A stretch of 5,820 nucleotides of DNA from Caldilineae bacterium. GTDB taxonomy: Bacteria; Chloroflexota; Anaerolineae; J102. The stretch lies in the NCBI GenBank assembly GCA_011192085.1, contig DUEQ01000046.1:1-5820 (forward strand). The letters are read 5' to 3'. The notes under the pieces are model-generated. The model saw only the letters and a program-made list of their open reading frames with translations, was not told the origin of the DNA and ran no database searches. Every line of letters begins with the position of its first letter. Position 1 is the first letter of the stretch. A program made the translations under genes and the position numbers. Of this stretch, positions 1-4,916 are shown piece by piece.

Positions 1-7
1 TGAATTT

Positions 8-36
8 ATGATACCGGATATTTCGAATCTATGCAA
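8..36 (-). promoter_or_regulatory. Candidate leftward promoter at window edge
   Basis: Read on the minus strand, TTGCAT (31-36) is followed after exactly 17 nt by TATCAT (8-13), a 5/6 match to the -10 consensus; the -35 matches only 3/6. A second TTGCAT begins 10 nt further upstream (41-46), because ATGCAAA is repeated at 31-37 and 41-47. Initiation would fall at about base 1, so the gene served lies outside the window. The -35 hexamer and 17-nt spacing are the same as in the ybaK promoter candidate. Confidence 0.35.
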
Positions 37-148
37 ATTTATGCAAACCGCCAGACGGTGATCGCGAGACGCGTCAAGCTGCGCGCACAGATTCGAGAAT
101 AGCAGACAGGCCCCACCGGATCAGCTCCGCGCTCGAAACGCCTCCTGG

Positions 149-163
149 CGGATCCGAGATCCG
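149..163. repeat. Short inverted repeat
   Basis: CGGATC (149-154) and GATCCG (158-163) form a perfect 6-bp inverted repeat with a 3-nt loop. It lies downstream of the coiled-coil gene. It has no following T-run on the minus strand, so a role as a rho-independent terminator is weakly supported. Confidence 0.3.
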
Positions 164-397
164 TCGGGTCGCCACATGCCCCTTCCCCCGAGACCATCTA
201 TCGTCCTCCCATCGGCATCGGCGAGATGTCGCCCAATTCTGCAGGTGGGAGGCCTCATCGACATGGCAGCCGCTGGGATCGGCGAGGTAGCGCTGGATGC
301 GATGACGCGAGGTGGGGGTGATAACCGCACAGCCCAGGCGGATGGCGGCGTCTTTCGTGCTCCGGGTCCGATATCAAAGGTGAGTGCAGGCATAGGT

Positions 398-1603
398 CTA
401 CCGGATTCCAAAGTTGACTTCAATGCGGTCGCCGCCCTCGACCCTCACCATGAATTCCATCTCGGTGGTGGGAGACTGGTCTGGGGTTGGATGGAGGACG
501 ACTTGATATGCGTTGGGCGGGACGTTGATAAACGTGTAGCGTCCATCCACGCCCGTGACCATGTGGAGCAACTGGCGACCGCTGGCGCTCTTCAGTGTCA
601 CGAAAGCGCCAGCGATGGGTTTCTCCCCCGCGTCAGGCTGACCGTTGGCGTCCGCGTCGCGCCACACCAAGCCGTAGATGACCCCGCGATCGAATGCGGG
701 CGCGGGCAGGGGCGCGGTGGGCGGAAAGAGCCGTAAAGCCCGGGATTCAGGCGTGGGAGTCACTGATAAGGTGGGGGTGATGGTCGCGGTGAGCGTGATG
801 GTCACCGTTTGAGTAAGGGACAAGGTCGAAGTGATGGTGGAGGTCGTCTCGGGGACGGGGGTTGTAGGTTCGGGTGTGGTCTCGACTTGCGATTGGGGCC
901 CTTCGCCGACCACTTCGGCAATCAAACGCGTCAATCCTTCGACAAAATGAGTGAAGCGTTCCGCCACCCTTTCGAAGTCAGCGATGTCTTCCTGGATGCC
1001 CTGGACCTCCCCTTCCAGGCCCGCCATCCGCTCATCCAGCGCGACCACATCCTCCTCGACCCGCTGTTGGGCGGCTTCGAGCTCCCCAACCCGCTGGCGG
1101 GCGACCTCGGCCGCCTGCTCGATCGCATCGGATTGGGCTTGAAGCGCGTTGAGCCGATCATCCACGGCCCGGATCGCGCCTTCTTGGGCCGAAAGCTTCG
1201 CCTGAAGGTCCGCGATCTGCTCCTCCAGCCGAGCCTGTTCCAGGGTCAGTTGCGTCGTCTTCTCTCGATCGTTGAGCAAGAGGGTGCCGTTGATGCTGTA
1301 GAGGATGGCGAAAATAAACGCCGAGGCTAGGATCACGGCCGCCAGCACCAGCAGAATATCTCGCAGACATCCCCACAGGATGGACTGGGCGCGGGGTGCG
1401 GGTTGCAGCGGCGGGGGCGACGCGCCCTCATCACCCGGCTGCGCCTCCTGGGGAGGCGTCTCCTCAGAGGGCGGTTCGGCGGGCATGATGTCTTCCGGCG
1501 CCAGCGGGTTGAAAGCGGCATTGACCGGCCCCACGATGACATCAGCATCGCCAGGGGACGCAGACGTTTCGGCTGGCGGGGTGGAGGCGTGTTCGTCAGA
1601 CAT
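398..1603 (-). CDS. Membrane-anchored coiled-coil protein with C-terminal SdrD-B/Cna-B-like domain
   Basis: A 401-residue protein I cannot assign to a named family member; its architecture is clear. Residues 1-75 are Pro/Glu/Ala-rich and probably disordered. One membrane segment spans about 82-104, with no cleavable signal peptide, suggesting N-terminus in and C-terminus out. Residues about 113-230 form a long heptad-like coiled coil rich in Glu, Gln, Ala and Leu. Residues 240-287 are a Thr/Pro/Ser linker. Residues about 307-400 are a beta-sandwich domain of the SdrD-B/carboxypeptidase-regulatory type, with the Ca-binding-like loop DADANGQPDAGE (316-327) and the later motif GVDGRYTFINVPPNAYQV. 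The only cysteine is C79, just before the membrane segment on the presumed cytoplasmic side. The ATG at 1603 is well placed behind AAGGAG at 7 nt. The gene starts 15 nt after bdbC stops, so the two are probably co-transcribed. A structural or scaffold role at the cell surface is inference. Confidence 0.85.
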   Translation of the reverse strand: MSDEHASTPPAETSASPGDADVIVGPVNAAFNPLAPEDIMPAEPPSEETPPQEAQPGDEGASPPPLQPAPRAQSILWGCLRDILLVLAAVILASAFIFAILYSINGTLLLNDREKTTQLTLEQARLEEQIADLQAKLSAQEGAIRAVDDRLNALQAQSDAIEQAAEVARQRVGELEAAQQRVEEDVVALDERMAGLEGEVQGIQEDIADFERVAERFTHFVEGLTRLIAEVVGEGPQSQVETTPEPTTPVPETTSTITSTLSLTQTVTITLTATITPTLSVTPTPESRALRLFPPTAPLPAPAFDRGVIYGLVWRDADANGQPDAGEKPIAGAFVTLKSASGRQLLHMVTGVDGRYTFINVPPNAYQVVLHPTPDQSPTTEMEFMVRVEGGDRIEVNFGIR

Positions 1604-1610
1604 AGCGAAT

Positions 1611-1616
1611 CTCCTT
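1611..1616 (-). promoter_or_regulatory. Ribosome binding site of the coiled-coil gene
   Basis: AAGGAG on the minus strand lies 7 nt before the ATG at 1603 and inside the 15-nt gap after the bdbC stop. It fixes the start and supports translation from a shared mRNA. Confidence 0.75.
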
Positions 1617-1618
1617 CG

Positions 1619-2047
1619 TCACCCTTCCAACTCGCTCTCGTCGAGGAAGAACAGAGCTCCCATGACTGAGATGATGAGGAAGGCGATCAGGGCTAGGAAA
1701 GGGATGGTGATGAAGCCAAGAAGATTGATCCAGGTGGTGGTGCAGGGTATCCCCGTGTCGCAAACCGCGCTGCTGGTGAAAATATCTGTCTTCTGGAGCA
1801 GGTAGTGGTAGGTGGAAAGGATGACGCCGATAACGGAGAAGGGCAACACATAGTAGAAAATGCCCTCATCCCGACGGATCAAACCCACCAGCAGGATGAC
1901 GGCCAGAGGGTACATGAGGATGCGCTGATACCAGCACAGGCTGCAAGGAATGAAATTGAGGATTTCGCTGAAGTAGAGGCTGCCCAAGGTCGCGGCCCAG
2001 GCCGCGATGAGGGCGATGAGGATGAGGATGCGTTGGGTAGAGGTCAT
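1619..2047 (-). CDS. bdbC: BdbC-type disulfide bond formation protein (DsbB family)
   Basis: A 142-residue integral membrane thiol oxidoreductase. Members of this family reoxidise a periplasmic or extracytoplasmic DsbA/BdbD-like thioredoxin and pass the electrons to quinone. Four hydrophobic segments lie at about 5-27, 43-58, 65-84 and 107-134. The first redox pair is C35-x-x-C38 in [16 protein letters not shown]; the second is C96 and C102 in AVCDTGIPC, followed by the family block [13 protein letters not shown]. The close match in length and motifs to Bacillus BdbC, from memory of that sequence, makes the call secure; E. coli DsbB is longer. I chose the ATG at 2047 because the open frame continues 68 codons upstream through repeat DNA with no family similarity. 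No Shine-Dalgarno is visible. By hand count the gene is about 55% GC, against roughly 70% in rqcH; hydrophobic codons explain part of this. No partner BdbD/DsbA is in the window. Confidence 0.93.
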   Translation of the reverse strand: MTSTQRILILIALIAAWAATLGSLYFSEILNFIPCSLCWYQRILMYPLAVILLVGLIRRDEGIFYYVLPFSVIGVILSTYHYLLQKTDIFTSSAVCDTGIPCTTTWINLLGFITIPFLALIAFLIISVMGALFFLDESELEG

Positions 2048-2103
2048 GAGTGTGTGGTAGTGCTTGCGTGTCAGGGTGTAAGTGTGGGGGTGGTGGTTCA
2101 GTA

Positions 2104-2131
2104 ATTCTAAACTTGAGGTTTGAGAGGACAA
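2104..2131 (-). promoter_or_regulatory. Candidate promoter of bdbC unit
   Basis: On the minus strand TTGTCC (2126-2131, 4/6) is followed after 16 nt by TAGAAT (2104-2109, 5/6). Initiation near 2097 would leave a leader of about 50 nt. That leader is C/A-rich and G-poor, with no Shine-Dalgarno before the ATG at 2047. Confidence 0.4.
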
Positions 2132-2160
2132 GATGGACGTTTCCACCTGCACTCCCCATT

Positions 2161-2295
2161 TGCCCCTCCCCGACCCTCCCCTGAAACTCGCTACGCGCGT
2201 TTTCTGGGGAGGGAGCCACTTGTTTCGCAAAGATCTCTTGCAAACCAGCATGGCCTCCCCCGAGCTGCGCTCTGGGGGAGGTTGGAGGGGGGCCT
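2161..2295. repeat. Nested palindromic element, three hairpins within outer arms
   Basis: Hairpin 1: CCCTCCCC (2174-2181) pairs with GGGGAGGG (2206-2213), extended by GAAA/TTTC across one T-T mismatch. Hairpin 2: GTTT and GCAA (2222-2230) pair with TTGC and AAAC (2238-2245) around AGATCT. Hairpin 3: CCTCCCCC plus GAGC (2254-2265) pair with GCTC plus GGGGGAGG (2269-2281), with a TGC loop and one bulged T. Flanking C-rich (about 2162-2181) and G-rich (2274-2293) stretches are themselves imperfectly complementary, so the block could also fold as one large palindrome. This resembles a small dispersed palindromic repeat or MITE-like remnant; copy number cannot be judged from one window. Confidence 0.6.
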
Positions 2296-2299
2296 TTAT

Positions 2300-2791
2300 T
2301 CACTCATAGCGGGCGATGGGCGCGATGCGGGCGCGAGTGAGTTGGATGAAGTCGTCGGGGGCGAGGACGACCTGCATGCCCCGCACGCCCGCGCTCATGG
2401 CGATCCGGTCGAGCTCCCGGGCGCTTTCATCCAGCACCACGTGAAAGCCTTTGTTGATGAGGGCCAGAGCGCTGATGCCGCCCTTCTTCAGCCCAGTCAT
2501 CCGCTCCGCATCGGCCAGAGGAGCCATACGGGCTTTTTTCGCGCCCACGGCCCGGGCCAGCGCTTTCAAATCCAACGCTGCATCCGCGGGCAGCACGGCC
2601 AGCGTGGGCTTGCCTTTGTCGGGCAGGGTGACCAGGGTCTTGAACACCTGACGCGCGGGCATGTCGATGCCCTCGGCCACCTCGGGCGCGGTGACGAAGA
2701 TGTCGGGGTCGTAGGTGCGCGTGGTGTGTGGAATGTGTTTTCCTTCCAGCAATCTAAGCACAAGATGCTTTTTGGGCTTCTTTTTGACCAT
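2300..2791 (-). CDS. ybaK: Cys-tRNA(Pro)/Cys-tRNA(Cys) deacylase, YbaK/EbsC family
   Basis: A 163-residue cytoplasmic aminoacyl-tRNA editing enzyme of the YbaK/ProX superfamily; family members hydrolyse misacylated tRNA in trans, typically Cys-tRNA(Pro). Length and motif order match YbaK: RTYDPD near 25-30, VFKTLV at 49-54 with the catalytic-type Lys51, LPADAALDLKALARAVGAKKARMA at about 67-90 (compare the family's LDLKKVAKALGAKKVEM), GLKKGGISA at 100-108, and GVRGMQVVLAPDD at 135-147. The family's GGISP loop (GXXXP) reads GGISA here, so the conserved Pro is Ala108; specificity may differ. The ATG at 2791 is preferred over in-frame starts at 2812 (ATG) and 2827 (TTG): it begins at the family N-terminus, and a -10 box lies just 7 nt upstream, which would make the mRNA leaderless. 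The gene is divergent from rqcH. Confidence 0.93.
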   Translation of the reverse strand: MVKKKPKKHLVLRLLEGKHIPHTTRTYDPDIFVTAPEVAEGIDMPARQVFKTLVTLPDKGKPTLAVLPADAALDLKALARAVGAKKARMAPLADAERMTGLKKGGISALALINKGFHVVLDESARELDRIAMSAGVRGMQVVLAPDDFIQLTRARIAPIARYE

Positions 2792-2798
2792 GATACGG

Positions 2799-2827
2799 AT
2801 TGTACCCGGCATCGGACAGGAATGCAA
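2799..2827 (-). promoter_or_regulatory. Candidate ybaK promoter giving a leaderless mRNA
   Basis: On the minus strand TTGCAT (2822-2827, 3/6) and TACAAT (2799-2804, 5/6) are spaced by 17 nt. Seven bases separate the -10 from the ATG at 2791, so initiation would fall at or next to the start codon. No Shine-Dalgarno is present. This placement argues against the upstream in-frame starts, which would lie outside the transcript. Confidence 0.5.
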
Positions 2828-2839
2828 TCGTTTCGGGTT

Positions 2840-2855
2840 GTGATAAGCAAATCAC
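2840..2855. repeat. Small operator-like palindrome
   Basis: GTGAT (2840-2844) and ATCAC (2851-2855) form a perfect 5-bp inverted repeat with a 6-nt spacer. It sits 12 bp upstream of the ybaK -35 candidate. It looks like a possible regulator site, but its half-site spacing does not fit the CRP consensus, and chance is possible. Confidence 0.25.
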
Positions 2856-2889
2856 GAGAGATGGGAACCATTGAGTCGCGGGCGGCCAG

Positions 2890-2942
2890 TTGCAGGTCGC
2901 AGGAGATCCTGACCCAAACAACTTGCCACCTGCGACCTGCAA
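2890..2942. repeat. 14-bp perfect inverted repeat in divergent promoter region
   Basis: TTGCAGGTCGCAGG (2890-2903) and its exact complement (2929-2942) flank a 25-nt spacer. It lies between two divergent genes, so it is not a terminator for either. It may be a dispersed intergenic repeat remnant or a regulatory palindrome. Confidence 0.65.
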
Positions 2943-3015
2943 ACGGGCGCGGCTGCCCACGTGGTTCAGCACATTTGCGTGGATTGAACTCGGATGCCTT
3001 GGCATGTACAGGCTG

Positions 3016-3024
3016 TGGTACAAT
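3016..3024 (+). promoter_or_regulatory. Extended -10 promoter of rqcH, leaderless
   Basis: TGGTACAAT (3016-3024) combines the TGn extension with a 5/6 -10 hexamer. The ATG at 3031 follows after 6 nt, so transcription would begin at or beside the start codon. The expected -35 position (2996-3001) is poor, which is tolerable for an extended -10 promoter. No Shine-Dalgarno lies before the ATG. Confidence 0.55.
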
Positions 3025-3030
3025 GCCCAT

Positions 3031-4782
3031 ATGGACGCCATCACCCTGGCTGCGGTGCGCCGCGAGCTGGAGGAGACCCTGACAGGCGGTCGGGTGCAGA
3101 CTGTGTTGCAGCCCGACGCATCCAGCCTGGCCCTGGAGATTTTTCGGGATGGACAGCGGCGCTGGCTGCTGTTGAGCGCGGATGTGCGGGCCCCGCGCGT
3201 CCATCTGCTGGCGGAGCGAGCCCGACGCGGGGTGGAGAAGGACTCTCCCTTTCTGCTCCTGGCCCGCAAACGCCTGCGCGGCGCGCGTTTAGCGCGAATC
3301 ATCCAGCCGGGATGGGAGCGGCTGCTCTATCACGTCTTTCGCCATCCCGCGTATGGAGTCGCGACGCTGGCGGCAGAGGTGATGGGGCGCTGGAGCAATC
3401 TCGCGCTGAATGATGGCCAGGGCGATGTGTTGGCGTCGCTGCGGCATTTCGAGCCCAACGAACGGGCCCGTCGCATCGTGCGGCCCGGCCATCCCTATCA
3501 ACCGCCTCCGCCCCAGCGGGGCAAGCTCCCCCTGGACATCGTACGGGAGGAGGATGCGGCCCGGCTGCTGCATCAGACGCCTGCGGGCGTCCCCCTGTGG
3601 AAGGCGCTGGCGGGCTCCCTGGCCGGCCTCGGCCCTCTGGCCGCGCGGGAGTTGGTGCATCGAGCCACGGGCGACGCCCAGGCCGACGTGACGCATCCCA
3701 ACCTGAGTCCAGAGAGCCTAATGACCGCCCTGGACTGGTTTCGGTCGCTGCCCCAGCAGGGCGGTTGGGCCCCCACCATCGCCCTGGACGAAGAAGACCG
3801 ACCTGTGGCCTTCGCTCCTTACGCGCTGACGCATCTCGGTCGCCTGCGCTACGAGGCCAGCATCAGCGAGGCCGCGCAGATCTACTACGGGGCCATGCTT
3901 GGCGCGGACAGTTATGCGGGCCGGCGCAGACAGGTGATGGCCCTCATCGACGAGGCTCGGAAGAAGCTGCTGGCCCGCCGCGCCAGTTTGGGCGATCAGG
4001 CTGTGGGAGAGGAGGACGTGGCCCGGCTGCGGAGCTATGGCGAGTGGATCCTCGCCTATGCCTGGAAGATCCGGCCGGGCGATGCGGAGCTGCTGGCGGA
4101 GACGGGCGAGGAAATCCTGCGCATCCCTCTGGACCCGACCCTGAGCCCCAGCGAGAACGCACAGGCTTACTTCGCCCGCTATCGCAAGGCCAAACGCGCG
4201 GCCGAGAACGTGCCCCAGCTCCTGGCCCAGGCGGACCGGGACCTGGCCTGGTTGGAACAACTGGCCAGCGACGCCGGTCTGGCCGACAACGCCCCCCAAC
4301 TGGAGGAGATCCGGGCGACGTTGCTGGATTCGGGCCTGGTGACCGAGCCCAAAGGCAAGCGCTCCCGCCTGCCCCGCGCTCACCCCATCCGGGTGACCAC
4401 GCCCGAGGGGTGCGAGGTCATCATCGGGCGCAACGCAGTGCAGAATGAACGGGTCACCTGGAAGATTGCTGGGCCCGAGGATATCTGGCTGCACGCGCAG
4501 GGCGTCCCCGGCTCCCATGTGGTCATCCGAGCAGAGGGAGGGGATGTGCCCGAAGAGGTCATCCTACGGGCCGCGGGATGGGCGGCCTGGCGATCCCAGG
4601 CCCGCCGCGATGCTAACGTCCCGGTCATCGTCACCCGCCGCAAACATCTGCGCAAGATCAGGAGCGGGCGACCGGGCCAGGTGCGGGTGTTGCAGCATCG
4701 CACGGTCATGGCCCGGCCGGAGAAGCCGCCGGAGGACAGCGGTCAGAGGTCGGAGAGCGGAGGTCTGAAGAATCTCAACTGA
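3031..4782 (+). CDS. rqcH: RqcH, NFACT-family ribosome-associated quality control factor
   Basis: A 583-residue homologue of bacterial RqcH (formerly FbpA) and eukaryotic Rqc2/NEMF. In Bacillus subtilis RqcH binds obstructed 50S subunits carrying peptidyl-tRNA and recruits Ala-tRNA to add C-terminal alanine tails that mark nascent chains for degradation. Domains: NFACT-N at about 2-155, starting MDAITLAAVRREL with LTGGRV and MGRWSN (118-123); a helix-hairpin-helix region at about 170-215 (GLGPLAARELVHR); helical arms at about 300-320 and 376-435, with the family block LDPTLSPSENAQAYFARY (367-384); and NFACT-R at about 452-562, with DIWLH (484-488) and PGSHVV (493-498). The DR pair implicated in tRNA binding aligns with E96-R97 here, a conservative change. 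The ATG at 3031 matches the family N-terminus; upstream in-frame sequence is repeat DNA. The last dozen residues derive from a repeat. ybaK is divergent upstream. Confidence 0.94.
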   Translation: MDAITLAAVRRELEETLTGGRVQTVLQPDASSLALEIFRDGQRRWLLLSADVRAPRVHLLAERARRGVEKDSPFLLLARKRLRGARLARIIQPGWERLLYHVFRHPAYGVATLAAEVMGRWSNLALNDGQGDVLASLRHFEPNERARRIVRPGHPYQPPPPQRGKLPLDIVREEDAARLLHQTPAGVPLWKALAGSLAGLGPLAARELVHRATGDAQADVTHPNLSPESLMTALDWFRSLPQQGGWAPTIALDEEDRPVAFAPYALTHLGRLRYEASISEAAQIYYGAMLGADSYAGRRRQVMALIDEARKKLLARRASLGDQAVGEEDVARLRSYGEWILAYAWKIRPGDAELLAETGEEILRIPLDPTLSPSENAQAYFARYRKAKRAAENVPQLLAQADRDLAWLEQLASDAGLADNAPQLEEIRATLLDSGLVTEPKGKRSRLPRAHPIRVTTPEGCEVIIGRNAVQNERVTWKIAGPEDIWLHAQGVPGSHVVIRAEGGDVPEEVILRAAGWAAWRSQARRDANVPVIVTRRKHLRKIRSGRPGQVRVLQHRTVMARPEKPPEDSGQRSESGGLKNLN

Positions 4783-4830
4783 ATCTCCAGTCTCTGCTCT
4801 CCAGCCCCCAATCTCTCCCCGCCCGCGACG
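4731..4830. repeat. Left copy of the inverted repeat flanking the methyltransferase
   Basis: The core, 4759-4789, begins GGAGGTCTGAAGAA and matches the reverse complement of 5728-5758 at 28 of 31 positions. GGAGGACAG at 4731-4739 also recurs inverted at 5764-5772, and the following C/T-rich tract (about 4790-4820, with CCCCAATCT) has a counterpart with indels. GAGGTC is repeated at 4746-4751 and 4760-4765. The repeat covers the 3' end of rqcH, including its TGA (4780-4782). Confidence 0.7.
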
Positions 4831-4849
4831 TCTGCCATGCCCCGCCAAC

Positions 4850-4878
4850 TTGACACCCGACGCGGGATCACCGAAACT
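4850..4878 (+). promoter_or_regulatory. Possible promoter of the methyltransferase gene
   Basis: TTGACA at 4850-4855 is a perfect -35 consensus. At 17-nt spacing the -10 position (4873-4878) reads GAAACT, only 3/6, so the promoter would be weak or need an activator. CCCG-ACG-CGGG (4856-4866), a tiny palindrome, lies directly after the -35. Read-through from rqcH is the alternative. Confidence 0.3.
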
Positions 4879-4898
4879 TCAGGGAAAAAACTTTACGC

Positions 4899-4905
4899 AA
4901 AGGAG
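4899..4905 (+). promoter_or_regulatory. Ribosome binding site of the methyltransferase gene
   Basis: AAAGGAG ends 11 nt before the ATG at 4917 within an A-rich leader. The spacing is a little long but supports 4917 over the next in-frame ATG at 4935. Confidence 0.65.
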
Positions 4906-4916
4906 CTGAAAGACGC

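Larger units (their letters stand above)
1..397. other. Left-end stretch without a confident gene
   Basis: No recognisable gene lies here. On the minus strand, in the same frame as the coiled-coil gene that ends at 398, an open stretch runs from about 373 to a TGA at 74-76 and has GC-rich third positions between about 352 and 225, but it has no ATG near its 5' end. A second minus frame has an ATG at 393, 5 nt after the upstream TAG, and reads to a TGA at 121-123; its first codons and the GC3-rich part of the other frame would join only through a frameshift. On the plus strand the complement is also open. I recognise none of these translations. A decayed small gene or chance open frames in GC-rich DNA both fit. 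The A/T-rich first 50 bases look regulatory. Confidence 0.4.
2048..2299. other. Intergenic region between ybaK and bdbC
   Basis: This 252-nt spacer separates two minus-strand genes. Its bdbC-proximal part carries the candidate promoter and C/A-rich leader. The rest (about 2161-2295) is a block of C-rich and G-rich inverted repeats. Open frames through it translate only repeat DNA. It may end the ybaK transcript, but no T-run follows the hairpins on the minus strand. Confidence 0.6.

Noticed and set aside
176..736. Plus-strand open frame of 186 codons
   Set aside because: Most of it is antisense to the well-supported SdrD-B-like domain of the minus-strand gene; Gly-rich composition and no recognisable family.
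809..1330. Plus-strand open frame rich in Leu/Arg/Asp
   Set aside because: Complement of the coiled-coil region; heptad codons on one strand create long open frames on the other.
2048..2251. Longer bdbC start giving a 210-residue protein
   Set aside because: The extra 68 residues translate repeat and promoter DNA; the family N-terminus begins at the ATG at 2047.
2254..2281. Rho-independent terminator for ybaK
   Set aside because: The stem is strong, but no T-run follows it on the minus strand; kept only as a hairpin in the palindromic block.
2839..2855. CRP-type operator upstream of ybaK
   Set aside because: TGTGA and TCAC are 8 nt apart rather than 6 and the second half-site is incomplete.
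2120..3082. Plus-strand open frame of 320 codons
   Set aside because: Runs antisense to ybaK and through the palindromic block and divergent promoters; a shadow frame.
3597..4448. Plus-strand 283-codon frame inside rqcH
   Set aside because: Gly/Pro/Arg-rich out-of-frame reading of rqcH, whose own frame matches NFACT domains throughout.
3718..4518. Minus-strand 266-codon frame opposite rqcH
   Set aside because: High-GC antisense shadow with no family motifs or ribosome binding site.
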